DNA of 64,000 nucleotides from Prochlorococcus sp. AG-402-M18 (GTDB lineage Bacteria > Cyanobacteriota > Cyanobacteriia > PCC-6307 > Cyanobiaceae). Shown here piece by piece: positions 22,327 through 32,630 of this stretch (the stretch's first letter is position 1; every line of letters starts with the position of its first letter). The position numbers and the translations under genes were made by a program. Under the pieces are notes generated by a model. That model worked only from the letters and a program-made list of their open reading frames with translations. It made no database searches and had not been told where the DNA came from. The stretch lies in assembly GCA_003216595.1 (NCBI GenBank), contig QCIQ01000004.1, forward strand, positions 1 to 64,000, read 5' to 3'.

Positions 22327-23721
22327 TTATTTACCAATACAGAACTTTGAAAATATATTATCAAGTAAGTTTTCTGTTAAATCCTCTCCAGTGAGTTCTC
22401 CTAAATAATTAATAGCTTGTCTTAAATCGATCGTCCAGAAATCCCATGGTAGCTTTTCATCAAAAACTTTATTAATATTTTCCAGGGATTCCAACGTTAA
22501 CTTAGCTAGATCAAGTTGTCTTTCATTTAGAGCAATATCCAATCCATGGTTTTGAGAAGAACCACATATTTTTAGTAGGTAATTATTTAGATTGTCTTCT
22601 CCATTTCCGGTTTTTGCACTTAAAATAACAAGATTTTCTTTTTCTAATATATTTTTGGGAACTTTTTCAAAAGATTGATTATTCTTTAAATCGGATTTAT
22701 TGCCTACAATCAAGAGTGGAATATTTATGGGTAATTGTTTTAGTATTGATTCATCCTCGCTATTCCAACCGTTTGAATAATCAAAGATTAATATGATGAG
22801 ATCAGCTTGAAATAAAGTTTTTTTAGTTCTAGAAATACCAATTTTTTCGATGATATTTGTAGTCTCTCTTAGACCTGCTGTATCAATAAAAGTTACTGGT
22901 ATTCCCTCTAAAACAATCTCACTTTCTAAAAGGTCTCTAGTAGTTCCAGGTAGGTCAGTCACAATGGCTTTTTCTTGCTTGGAAAGCCTATTAAGTAGCG
23001 AGCTTTTGCCTACATTAGGTTTTCCGGTCAGTGCAACTTTTAAGCCAGAACGAACCCAGGATCCTCTTTTAGCATTATGAATTAGTTCGTTAAGATCTTT
23101 TTGGACTGCGATAATTTTATTTTTTACCTGTGTTTCATCTAAAATTGGAAGATCTTCTTCAAAATCTATTCTTGCTTCGATTTCTGTTAGTTGTTCTATT
23201 AATCGTTTCCTGATTGAAAGAATCGTAGTTTGAATATTTCCTTCAATTCCATTAATAGCGAGTTCTGCTGCTTTTCTACTTCTTGCTGCCACTAGTTCAC
23301 TAATTGATTCTGCTTGAGTCAGGCTTATTCGACCATTCAATACTGCTCGTTGACTAAATTCACCTGGTTCTGCTCTTCGAACATTAGGGGTATCCAATAT
23401 TCTTTCAAGGATCTTCTGAACTGCAATGATTCCACCATGACAATGAATTTCTACTACATCTTCACCTGTAAAGCTTCGCGGCCCTTTCATTATTAGTATT
23501 AATACTTCATCGATATGTGTGGTTTGATCTTTTTCGGTTACATGTCCATAAAGCACTTTGTGAGTGGTCCAATCGTGTGTTCCAGGAATATGAACAATAG
23601 TTTTAGTTGTCTCAATCGCTGAGGAGCCAGAGATCCTAATGACAGCAATACTTCCTTGGCCTGGAGAAACGGCAGTCGCAATTGCAGCGATAGTATCTTC
23701 AGTAGGGGAAAACGAATTCAT
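22327..23721 (-). CDS. mnmE: tRNA modification GTPase
   Basis: TIAAIATAVSPGQGSIAVIRISG, TGKPNVGKSSLLN, DLPGTTRD, DTAGLRETTN, C-terminal FCIGK. Confidence 0.96.
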   Translation of the reverse strand: MNSFSPTEDTIAAIATAVSPGQGSIAVIRISGSSAIETTKTIVHIPGTHDWTTHKVLYGHVTEKDQTTHIDEVLILIMKGPRSFTGEDVVEIHCHGGIIAVQKILERILDTPNVRRAEPGEFSQRAVLNGRISLTQAESISELVAARSRKAAELAINGIEGNIQTTILSIRKRLIEQLTEIEARIDFEEDLPILDETQVKNKIIAVQKDLNELIHNAKRGSWVRSGLKVALTGKPNVGKSSLLNRLSKQEKAIVTDLPGTTRDLLESEIVLEGIPVTFIDTAGLRETTNIIEKIGISRTKKTLFQADLIILIFDYSNGWNSEDESILKQLPINIPLLIVGNKSDLKNNQSFEKVPKNILEKENLVILSAKTGNGEDNLNNYLLKICGSSQNHGLDIALNERQLDLAKLTLESLENINKVFDEKLPWDFWTIDLRQAINYLGELTGEDLTENLLDNIFSKFCIGK

Positions 23722-23792
23722 TAATCAATAATCACGTAATCTTGACTAAGATCAAATCTAGCTTTCTTTTTTGGACCAAGATTTTTTAAAAT

Positions 23793-24248
23793 ATGAAAAA
23801 AATCTTCCTAAATCTAATACAAAGAATTCGTAAATTTATTTTTTGGCTCTGGGATCAGGAAGGTTCTCTCTCTCAGAGAGCATTGGGGTTGGGTGTGGGG
23901 ATATTTAGTGGTTGCTTTCCATTCTTTGGCTTGCAAACCTTGATGGGTGTATGTTTAGCAAAAATTTTCAAGGGAAATAGTATTTTGGCGGCTATTGGAA
24001 CCTGGATTAGCAATCCATTTACTTATGTTCCTCTTTATTATTTTAATTATAAATTAGGCTCTTTAATACTCAATAAAGATAAAAATATAGTAGATTTTAG
24101 CTATATAACTACTAATGAGTTGTGGTCTCAAGGTTGGTACTTAAGTTCACGACTGATAATGGGATCGATATGTATGGGTCTTTTGACTGGAACATTTGGT
24201 GGACTTTGTTTATACTTTTTACTCAAAAAATCCTCTAACAAAATTTAA
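23793..24248 (+). CDS. DUF2062-like membrane protein
   Basis: ALGLGVGIFSGCFPFFGLQTLMGVCLAKIFKGN...GTWISNPFTYVPLYYFNYKLG. Confidence 0.75.
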   Translation: MKKIFLNLIQRIRKFIFWLWDQEGSLSQRALGLGVGIFSGCFPFFGLQTLMGVCLAKIFKGNSILAAIGTWISNPFTYVPLYYFNYKLGSLILNKDKNIVDFSYITTNELWSQGWYLSSRLIMGSICMGLLTGTFGGLCLYFLLKKSSNKI

Positions 24249-24306
24249 ATTTATATATTACATATTCTTTATTTGTTTTTAGCAATCTCTCGGATTGTTC
24301 AAAATG

Positions 24307-26649
24307 TTAATTAATTCCAGTTCTAGCTATATCAAGGACATCAATCATTGACCGTATTTGATTGATAGTAATTTCTAATTGATTAACGCTTTCAAGTTCA
24401 ACTCTAAGATCTATGCATGCCGGTTTCCCATGAGATGTCTTAACTCTTGCATCGATTACATTAATACCTCTATCAGAAAGTCTCATTAATATGTCTTTAA
24501 GTACTCCGACTCTATCAATAACTTCAATTCTTAATTGAATAGGAAATTTCTCTTCTTTGATATGCGGATCACTATTCCACTGAACGGATAGTCTTCTTTC
24601 TTTAGGTACCGATTGTATATTGACACAATTAGTTCGATGTATAGTGATCCCATGATTGCCAAGTGCAACTGTTCCAAGTATTGATTCACCTGGTAAAGGG
24701 CTGCAACACCCCCCTAGTCGATAGTCAAGCCCTTCTAAACCAACTATTGGCGAATATTTTTTTTGAGAGGTTTGTGATTTGTTTGAAGCTAGATTTGCTT
24801 GTGATCCAATTTGGTTGGCTAGCTCGATATCACTTAACTCAGTCTCAGATGGCTGATTTTGTATTTTTATCTCTTCTCTAAATCTATTAATTACTTGATG
24901 TAAGGTTAATGCTCCAAATCCAAGTGCAGCTAACAAATCCTCTGTAGACTTTAGATTACATCTATCAGCAACTTTTGTTATTGCTTCACCTTTTAGCAAA
25001 TTATCAATTCCTTTACGACCAAATTCTTGTTCTAGTAGTTCCTTCCCTCTTGAAATCGTTTCTTGACGATGACTTTTTTTATACCATTGCCTGATGCGAT
25101 TTCTAGCGGTGGGAGTGGCTACATAGTTAAGCCAATCTAAGCTTGGATGAGAGCTCTTGTGAGTAAGGATCTCAACGAAATCGCCATTCTCAAGAGGTGT
25201 TGATAGTACACAAAGACGATCATTAATTCTAGCACCATTGCAATGATTTCCTACTTCAGAGTGAATACGATACGCAAAATCGATTGCTGTTGAACCATTC
25301 CTTAATCCCAAAACATCTCCTTTTGGAGTAAAAACAAATACTTCTTCATCAAATAAATCCTCTTTAATTGATGTAAGGTAGTCATTGTGATCATTACCCC
25401 CATCTTCTTGTTGCCATTCAACTAATTGACGTAACCAATTAAATTTTTCGGAATCAGGATTAGCTGGAGATCCTCCTTCTTTGTACTTCCAGTGAGCTGC
25501 AATTCCAAATTCTGAAACTCTATGCATTTCTGGAGTCCTAATTTGCACCTCAATAGGTCTGTGTCTGCCAATTACAGCCGTATGCAGCGACTGGTAGCCA
25601 TTTGGTTTTGGGAGGCCTATATAGTCTTTAAATCGACCAGGTATTGGTCTGAATGTGTCATGGACAACAGCAAGAGCTCGATAACATGTCTCGACATCTG
25701 AGACAAGAATTCTAAGAGCAGCAACATCAAAAATTTCATGAAATTCTTTTTGCTGTCTTTGCATTTTGCTCCATATCCCATATAAATGCTTTGGCCTTCC
25801 ACTAACTTCACATTGGTTAAGTCCTGCTGAGCTCAAACGATCTTTGAGTAATTGAACAGTTATATTTAATCTCTCTTCTCTTTCACTACGTTTACTAGCT
25901 ATCTGTTGTTGAATTTCTCGGAAGGGATCTGGTTCTAAAAGTTTAAATGCTAGATCCTCTAGTTCCCATTTAAAGCGTCCTATCCCTAAACGGTTTGCGA
26001 GTGGAGCATAAATTTCTCTCGTTTCTTTCGCTATTCGAGTTTGTTTCTCTTCCCCTAAGTAACTAATAGTTCTCATGTTATGAAGCCTATCAGCAAGTTT
26101 TACTAGAACAACTCGAATATCACTAGCCATAGCTAGGAACATTTTACGTAGGTTTTCTGCTTGAGCTTCTGTCCGATTATTAAAATGGATTCCGCCTAAT
26201 TTAGTCACACCTTCAACTAGATGCCTAACTTCACTGCCAAAATAACCCTCTAGTTGTTCTGGTGTTATGTCTGTATCTTCGACGACGTCATGTAAAAAAC
26301 CTGCTGCAATTACACTAGCGCTTGCACCTATTTCTCTTAGTAAGTCAGCTACTGCAACTGGATGGGTTATGTAAGGTTCACCACTTTTTCTGTATTGCCC
26401 TTTATGTAATTGATATGCAAGATCAAAAGCAGCAACTAAAAGTGCTTCAGAATCTCTTGGACAACTTACTCCTATCCCCGGTGGAATATTCTTAATGCAA
26501 TTTTTTAACCACTCTGGCAAAATAATTTCATAATCATCAATATGTTTGATCTGATGAGTTCTAAGTTGTGGCTGGCCATCAAAAAATTCATCACAGACGA
26601 TATGAGTCTGGTTTGAATTGTGTGCAGAGGTGACTTTAGGCATCGGCAC
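24307..26649 (-). CDS. bifunctional (p)ppGpp synthetase/hydrolase, RelA/SpoT homolog
   Basis: HD domain HDVVEDTD, synthetase RLPKPNGYQSLHTAVIG/VQIRT-type motifs, TGS FTPKGDVLGL, C-terminal ACT domain. Confidence 0.94.
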   Translation of the reverse strand: MPMPKVTSAHNSNQTHIVCDEFFDGQPQLRTHQIKHIDDYEIILPEWLKNCIKNIPPGIGVSCPRDSEALLVAAFDLAYQLHKGQYRKSGEPYITHPVAVADLLREIGASASVIAAGFLHDVVEDTDITPEQLEGYFGSEVRHLVEGVTKLGGIHFNNRTEAQAENLRKMFLAMASDIRVVLVKLADRLHNMRTISYLGEEKQTRIAKETREIYAPLANRLGIGRFKWELEDLAFKLLEPDPFREIQQQIASKRSEREERLNITVQLLKDRLSSAGLNQCEVSGRPKHLYGIWSKMQRQQKEFHEIFDVAALRILVSDVETCYRALAVVHDTFRPIPGRFKDYIGLPKPNGYQSLHTAVIGRHRPIEVQIRTPEMHRVSEFGIAAHWKYKEGGSPANPDSEKFNWLRQLVEWQQEDGGNDHNDYLTSIKEDLFDEEVFVFTPKGDVLGLRNGSTAIDFAYRIHSEVGNHCNGARINDRLCVLSTPLENGDFVEILTHKSSHPSLDWLNYVATPTARNRIRQWYKKSHRQETISRGKELLEQEFGRKGIDNLLKGEAITKVADRCNLKSTEDLLAALGFGALTLHQVINRFREEIKIQNQPSETELSDIELANQIGSQANLASNKSQTSQKKYSPIVGLEGLDYRLGGCCSPLPGESILGTVALGNHGITIHRTNCVNIQSVPKERRLSVQWNSDPHIKEEKFPIQLRIEVIDRVGVLKDILMRLSDRGINVIDARVKTSHGKPACIDLRVELESVNQLEITINQIRSMIDVLDIARTGIN

Positions 26650-26698
26650 CGGAGCTTAATTTATTTTATTCAAACTCAACATTTCTTGCTACCTTTTT

Positions 26699-28303
26699 AT
26701 GAATAATTCATCAAAAGAAGTTTTAAAGATAAATAAACTAAATGCTATTTATCCAAATACTACTACTTATGTGTTGAGAGGGGTAAATCTGAAAATGAAT
26801 CGTGGCGATAGGCTTGCATTAGTGGGTACTTCAGGATGTGGTAAAAGTACTGTCGCGAAGGCTGTAATGCAGCTTCTTCCCAGTGGATGTGTTTGTGATG
26901 GTGAGATTGTTTTAAATGGAAAAAATGTATTGGACATAAACAAGGTTTCTATGCAAGATATTCGAGGGAAAGAGGTTGGATTGATATTTCAGGATCCAAT
27001 GTCACGTTTAAATCCTTTAATGACCGTTGGTGATCATTTGGTAGATACTTTTCGAGCTCATGATAATTCTGAACCAATTTATAATTTAGTAAAAAAAGCT
27101 AAAAGCTTATTGGAAAAAGTAGGAATAGAATCTAAAAGATTTCATTCTTTTCCACATGAATTTAGTGGAGGGATGCGACAACGTGTAGCAATTGCTTTGG
27201 CAATTTGTTTAAGACCTCCTTTGATAATTGCTGATGAACCTACAACTAGTTTGGATACAATAGTCGCTGATCAAATTATGAGTGAATTGAGTTTGCTTTG
27301 TGATGAGATTGGGACTGCTTTACTATTAATTAGTCATGATTTGTCTATGGCATATAAATGGTGTAATAAAATTGCAATACTTGATTGTGGAAAAATAGTA
27401 GAATCTGGAAATATTAAAGAGATAGTTGGTAGTCCAAAAACTGATATTGCTCAGAGATTAGTGAATGCAGGAAAAATATTAGAGGGTTCTGAGAGAGAAA
27501 TAATAAATACAAGTACTGCATTATTGAGAGTAAATAGTTTACGTTGTTGGCATAATTCAGGCTCTTGGCCTTTCAATTCTTTTTGGTTGAAAGCTGTTAA
27601 TGAAGTTACCTTTTCTTTGTATGAAGGTGAAACTCTTGGTATCGTAGGTCCATCAGGATGTGGCAAGAGCACTTTATGTAGAGCCTTGACAAGGTTATTA
27701 CCTACAAGAGGTGGAAGTGTTTTTTTTCTTGGAAAGAATATTTCAACTATCAATAGGAAATCTTTAAAACAATTACGTAAATATATTCAAATTATCTTTC
27801 AAGATCCTTCTGCTTCTTTGAATCCTAAGATGTCAGTAATTGATGCAATTATAGATCCAATTCTTATCCATAAAATATTAAGCAAGTCTCAATCTAGAGA
27901 AAAAGCTCGTAATCTTTTAGAACTAGTTGGCTTGACACCAACAGAAATTTATGAACAACGTTTACCTTCTCAACTTTCAGGAGGCCAACAGCAAAGAGTA
28001 GTAATCGCAAGAGCATTGGCACTTCGTCCCAAAATACTTATCTGCGATGAAAGTGTCAGTATGTTAGATGCAGAAATTCAAGCAGAAGTTTTGGAGTTAC
28101 TACGCTCTTTGCAAGAAAAATTAAGACTTTCAATGTTGTTCATAACTCATGATTTATCTGTTGCGGCAGGCTTTTGTCACAGAGTATTAGTGTTTGATAA
28201 GGGGGAAATTATCGAAGAGAATTCTGGTAAGAATTTGTTAAACCATCCTCAAAAATATCTAACAAAAAAGATGGTCAAGGCTAGCCCTAGACTTCCAAAA
28301 TAA
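26699..28303 (+). CDS. fused dual-ATPase ABC transporter protein (oligopeptide/nickel type, DppD+DppF-like)
   Basis: Two Walker A motifs (GTSGCGKST, GPSGCGKST), two signature motifs (FSGGMRQRV, LSGGQQQRV). Confidence 0.88.
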   Translation: MNNSSKEVLKINKLNAIYPNTTTYVLRGVNLKMNRGDRLALVGTSGCGKSTVAKAVMQLLPSGCVCDGEIVLNGKNVLDINKVSMQDIRGKEVGLIFQDPMSRLNPLMTVGDHLVDTFRAHDNSEPIYNLVKKAKSLLEKVGIESKRFHSFPHEFSGGMRQRVAIALAICLRPPLIIADEPTTSLDTIVADQIMSELSLLCDEIGTALLLISHDLSMAYKWCNKIAILDCGKIVESGNIKEIVGSPKTDIAQRLVNAGKILEGSEREIINTSTALLRVNSLRCWHNSGSWPFNSFWLKAVNEVTFSLYEGETLGIVGPSGCGKSTLCRALTRLLPTRGGSVFFLGKNISTINRKSLKQLRKYIQIIFQDPSASLNPKMSVIDAIIDPILIHKILSKSQSREKARNLLELVGLTPTEIYEQRLPSQLSGGQQQRVVIARALALRPKILICDESVSMLDAEIQAEVLELLRSLQEKLRLSMLFITHDLSVAAGFCHRVLVFDKGEIIEENSGKNLLNHPQKYLTKKMVKASPRLPK

Positions 28304-29267
28304 TATTATTTTTAGGTTTTAATACTTTTAAAAGTCGTTCAAAATCTTTAGGTAACGGAGCTGTGAATTGCATCTTCTCTAATGTTACTGGGTGTATTAA
28401 TCCCAATTCAACTGCATGTAATGCTTGGCCACTAAGTGTAATGGGCAATTTTTTACACCTACTGTAAGTTTGGTCTCCAATAATAGGATGACCTATGTGC
28501 GCACTATGAACACGAATTTGATGAGTTCTACCTGTATCAAGTTTGAATTTAAGAAGAGAATAATTTCCCAGATTTTCAATTAATTTCCAATGGGTACAAG
28601 CATATCTACCAGATTCTTCATCGACTACAGCATATTTCTTTCTATCTTTTGGATGTCGGCCAATACACCCGATAATCATACCTTCATTGTCTTTAATAGC
28701 TCCATGGACAACAGCAATATAATTTCGTGAGGCTACTCTTTTTTGTATTTGAATTTGCAGCTTAACTAAGGCTTCTTGAGTCTTTGCTACGACAATGCAT
28801 CCGGTTGTGTCTTTATCTAAGCGATGAACTATTCCAGGTCTTAATTTGCCTCCGATGCCAGGTAAGTTTGGACAATGATTGATTAATCCATTGACTAAAG
28901 TGCCTGATTTATTCCCTGGTGCAGGATGAACTGCTATTCCTGCTGTTTTATTGATGACTATTAAATGATCATCTTCATATAAAACATCTAAATCAATTTC
29001 CTCTGGTTTTAAGTAAGGAAGAGGCTCAGGTGGTGGAATCCAAAGTTGAATTTTGTCACCTGGCCTAACGGGTGTTTTTCCTTTTCCAGTTTTACCGTTT
29101 ACTTTTGCGAATCCCGCTTCAATGAATTTCTGAATATGAGCTCTACTTTGTTCGGCTCGTTGACTCACCAGCCATCTATCAAGCCTCATAGGCAAAGGTT
29201 TCTTATATTCACCCTCAAATAATTCACCTGGGCCCTGCCCAAATTCCTGCTTAATTTCTTTATCCAT
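28287..29267 (-). CDS. rluD: 23S rRNA pseudouridine synthase, RluA/RluD family
   Basis: S4 domain plus GIVHRLDKDTTGCIVVAKTQEAL, TGRTHQIRVH. Confidence 0.9.
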   Translation of the reverse strand: MDKEIKQEFGQGPGELFEGEYKKPLPMRLDRWLVSQRAEQSRAHIQKFIEAGFAKVNGKTGKGKTPVRPGDKIQLWIPPPEPLPYLKPEEIDLDVLYEDDHLIVINKTAGIAVHPAPGNKSGTLVNGLINHCPNLPGIGGKLRPGIVHRLDKDTTGCIVVAKTQEALVKLQIQIQKRVASRNYIAVVHGAIKDNEGMIIGCIGRHPKDRKKYAVVDEESGRYACTHWKLIENLGNYSLLKFKLDTGRTHQIRVHSAHIGHPIIGDQTYSRCKKLPITLSGQALHAVELGLIHPVTLEKMQFTAPLPKDFERLLKVLKPKNNIILEV

Positions 29268-30130
29268 TAGGGAAGTTCAAGGGAGATATTGCCTAATAAA
29301 TTTTTGCGAAAATCATCAAGTAATCTTTGAGACATTCTTTGAGTATCTCCAGAAGTGTGACGTTCTGCAGCTGACAGTAGCCATAAAGATTTGTCTTTAA
29401 TGCTTTCATTGAGAAAGATTCCATATCTATTTTGAAGACACATTGACTTGATTCCCGCTTCTTGTATATTTTCCAATGTCTCAAGAAGTGTCATAAAGTT
29501 AATGGCTACCTGTTCAGTATCGTATGCAGCTTGACCAATATCATCACAAATAGCCAGCTTTAACGCGGCATTTTGATCTTCCAATCTAGGCGGTAAAACT
29601 CCAGGAGCGTCCAATAGGTCCAGGTCTTGTCCCAATCTTACCCATCTCAAACTTCTTGTGACCCCAGGTTTTCTTGAGCTAGATACAACCTTCTTTTTAA
29701 CTAGTCTGTTAATTAGAGCAGACTTACCAACATTTGGGAAACCAAGAATTAGAACTCTAATTGCACGACTTTTCATCCCGCGGTCAAGACGTCTTTGATT
29801 TAACTCTTGCCCAGCACGAATAGCGGCTTGTTTTATTTGGAGAACACCTGTTCCAGCTTTTGCATCACACCACCATGGGACTCTCCCTCCTGACCTTAAT
29901 TTTTTATCCCAAGCTTGATGAGCATGGATATTGATCATGTCTTTTCTATTAATAACTAATATTTGCTTCTTTCCTTTTAACCATTTTTGAAGATATGGAT
30001 GAGAAGTTGCGAGGGGTATTCTTGCATCTCGTACTTCGAAAACTAGATCTACTTTATTTAGGTGCTCTTTTAATTGTTTTTCTGCTTTAGCAATATGACC
30101 TGGATACCATTGTATAAGCTGCTTGTTCAC
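29267..30130 (-). CDS. ribosome biogenesis GTPase, YlqF/RbgA-like
   Basis: WYPGHIAKAEKQL, circularly permuted G motifs VINRKDM, GFPNVGKSALINRL, KPGVTRSLRWV. Confidence 0.9.
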   Translation of the reverse strand: MNKQLIQWYPGHIAKAEKQLKEHLNKVDLVFEVRDARIPLATSHPYLQKWLKGKKQILVINRKDMINIHAHQAWDKKLRSGGRVPWWCDAKAGTGVLQIKQAAIRAGQELNQRRLDRGMKSRAIRVLILGFPNVGKSALINRLVKKKVVSSSRKPGVTRSLRWVRLGQDLDLLDAPGVLPPRLEDQNAALKLAICDDIGQAAYDTEQVAINFMTLLETLENIQEAGIKSMCLQNRYGIFLNESIKDKSLWLLSAAERHTSGDTQRMSQRLLDDFRKNLLGNISLELP

Positions 30131-30610
30131 TGGATTTTAAAAAAGAATTTGGTTGAAATTGATTAATCTAAAAATTGTAGAATTTGATTTTTGATTTATT
30201 TTGGGCGAATAGTTCTTAAAATTCTAATTTCAACTTATCATCTGAAAAGATTAAATAAATTAATAATAATAATTGAATTATTCTAAATATTCTGATCAGA
30301 GTCAAATTTTATTGATCAATTCAGATTAATAGAATTACATTATTTAATAAATTGCTAGTGAAAAAAATTTCTCATATTGCATGTTCAAAAATATTTCGAT
30401 TTCTAGCTTTACATTCCAAGTTTAGTTTTTCAAGTATCTGCAGGCATTTGAGGGGTAATTGATTATTTTAACTATAGACTGTTAATATTTTAAAAGCCTT
30501 TTTTAGTTTCTCAAAGGTTTAGGTAGATTTTTTCTGTGTCTTAGTAATTACCCAATTGGTGCCTTCCAAGAGCTATGGTCACTCAGTTTCCTTTCTGAAT
30601 CCGATACATT

Positions 30611-31816
30611 ATGTCTAAGCGTTCCCTGTCAAGTCTCGGCGCTGACGACTTATGCGGCAAACGTGTTTTAGTGAGAGTTGATTTTAATGTCCCATTAGGA
30701 GATGAGGGGCAGATAACTGATGACACAAGAATTCGTGCTGCTTTACCAACTATTAGTGACCTTCTTGAGAAGAGTGCAAGAGTTATTCTTTCTGCTCATT
30801 TTGGTAGGCCAAAGGGAGCAGTTAATGAAACAATGCGTCTGACTGCTGTTGCTCAAAGACTAAGTGAATTACTTGGTAAAACAGTTGTAAAAACTGAAAG
30901 TTGCATAGGAGCCGAAGCCAAGTCAAAAGTAGATGCGATGTCTAATGGAGATGTTGTCCTTTTAGAAAATGTTCGATTTATTGCTGGTGAAGAAAAAAAT
31001 GATACAGAATTTGCAAAAGAATTAGCTTCTTTGGCAGAAGTCTATGTTAATGATGCTTTTGGAGCTGCCCATCGTGCTCATGCCTCAACTGAAGGAGTTA
31101 CAAAGTTCTTAAGTCCTTGTGTTGCTGGTTATTTAATGGAAAAAGAACTTAAGTACCTTCAAGGAGCTATAGATCAACCTCAAAGACCATTAGCTGCAAT
31201 AGTTGGTGGCTCAAAAGTAAGCAGTAAGATTGGTGTTTTGGAATCTCTGATTGATAAATGCGACAAGATAATTGTTGGTGGAGGGATGATATTTACTTTC
31301 TACAAAGCTAGGGGGTTATCTGTTGGTAATAGTCTAGTAGAGGAAGATAAGCTTGAGTTAGCAAGTGCTTTGGAGAAGAAAGCAAAAGATAAAGGAGTTG
31401 AGTTTCTTTTGCCAAGTGATGTCGTTTTAGCTGATAATTTTTCTTCTAATGCAAATAGTAAAGTTTCAAAAGTAGATGCTATTAGCGAAGGTTGGATGGG
31501 ATTGGATATTGGTTCAGAGTCAGTTGCACTTTTTCAGAATGCGCTGAAAGATTGCAAAACTGTCATTTGGAATGGACCGATGGGGGTCTTTGAATTTGAG
31601 AAATTTGCAAATGGAACAAATGCAATAGCAAATACTTTGGCTGAATTAAGTGCTCAAGGCTGTTGCACAATTATTGGAGGTGGAGATTCAGTGGCAGCAG
31701 TTGAGAAAGCAGGTTTAGCAAAAAATATGTCTCATATTTCGACTGGTGGTGGAGCTAGCCTTGAACTTTTGGAAGGGAAAGTTCTTCCTGGAGTTTCTGC
31801 TCTAGATGATGCTTAA
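30611..31816 (+). CDS. pgk: phosphoglycerate kinase
   Basis: [55 protein letters not shown]. Confidence 0.97.
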   Translation: MSKRSLSSLGADDLCGKRVLVRVDFNVPLGDEGQITDDTRIRAALPTISDLLEKSARVILSAHFGRPKGAVNETMRLTAVAQRLSELLGKTVVKTESCIGAEAKSKVDAMSNGDVVLLENVRFIAGEEKNDTEFAKELASLAEVYVNDAFGAAHRAHASTEGVTKFLSPCVAGYLMEKELKYLQGAIDQPQRPLAAIVGGSKVSSKIGVLESLIDKCDKIIVGGGMIFTFYKARGLSVGNSLVEEDKLELASALEKKAKDKGVEFLLPSDVVLADNFSSNANSKVSKVDAISEGWMGLDIGSESVALFQNALKDCKTVIWNGPMGVFEFEKFANGTNAIANTLAELSAQGCCTIIGGGDSVAAVEKAGLAKNMSHISTGGGASLELLEGKVLPGVSALDDA

Positions 31817-31844
31817 TAATTTAAATCTATTTTGTATTATTCTT

Positions 31845-31871
31845 AAAAGTAGGTTTTATAAACCTACTTTT
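31845..31871. terminator. bidirectional intrinsic terminator between pgk and the convergent unknown gene
   Basis: AAAAGTAGGTTTTATAAACCTACTTTT perfect inverted repeat with A/T tails. Confidence 0.75.
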
Positions 31872-32575
31872 ATTTTTTTTGTAATCAAATAAATCCCTTC
31901 AGGATGAGTAATGATTGCTGAAATAGTTTGAGATCCAGCTTTCATTGGTGCTTGAATATATTTAAATAAACCACCTGATTGGTTCGGCTTGATACCAAAG
32001 ATGTCATTGGATAAATTCACATTATTTTCATTTTTAAGTATGATCATCCCACTGGCAGTTAATGATTTGTCTAATGGTTTTTCAATGATTATATTCACTT
32101 CATATTTTTCACCAGTAAGAACTTTTTCTGGAGAAATAATTTTTATTATTAGAGGTGAATTTTGACTATTAAGAATTGATTCTTCATTAATAACTTTATA
32201 TTCTTTGATTTTCTTTTTATAAGTCTCTAACTTAATAGTCTGCTTGGTATTTAGATTATAAATTTGATCATTAATTTCTCGTGTAGATCTGATTTTTATA
32301 TCTAGTAAAAATTTATTTTGATCATTTTTGATTGGTTTTATTGACCATTTTGCGTCTTTATATTTTTCCCTAAAAGCTTTATAGCGTTTATTAAATTCGT
32401 TGAATGACTTTTTTAGAAATATATCTTTCAGTAAATCATCCTGCCTAAGGTTGAGAATCTCTTCTAATTTATTACTTAGCAACTGTTCATCTATATTTTT
32501 ACTTAAAGCAGAATTAATCATCAGGGGATATAGTAATAAAAAAATTATTGATTTCGTTATCAGTGAATGTCGCAC
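31856..32575 (-). CDS. hypothetical protein with predicted signal peptide
   Basis: MRHSLITKSIIFLLLYPLMINSALSK hydrophobic leader, 239 aa, family not recognised. Confidence 0.7.
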   Translation of the reverse strand: MRHSLITKSIIFLLLYPLMINSALSKNIDEQLLSNKLEEILNLRQDDLLKDIFLKKSFNEFNKRYKAFREKYKDAKWSIKPIKNDQNKFLLDIKIRSTREINDQIYNLNTKQTIKLETYKKKIKEYKVINEESILNSQNSPLIIKIISPEKVLTGEKYEVNIIIEKPLDKSLTASGMIILKNENNVNLSNDIFGIKPNQSGGLFKYIQAPMKAGSQTISAIITHPEGIYLITKKIKVGL

Positions 32576-32630
32576 GCCTACCTTTTTTACTCAATATAAC
32601 TTAGCCTCCAAGGATAAGGTTATTTAATTT

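Noticed and set aside
30358-30462. 34-codon frame VKKISHIACSKIFRFLALHSKFSFSSICRHLRGN upstream of pgk
   Set aside because: No Shine-Dalgarno, no recognisable domain, chance frame likely in AT-rich DNA; kept only as a note in the intergenic finding.
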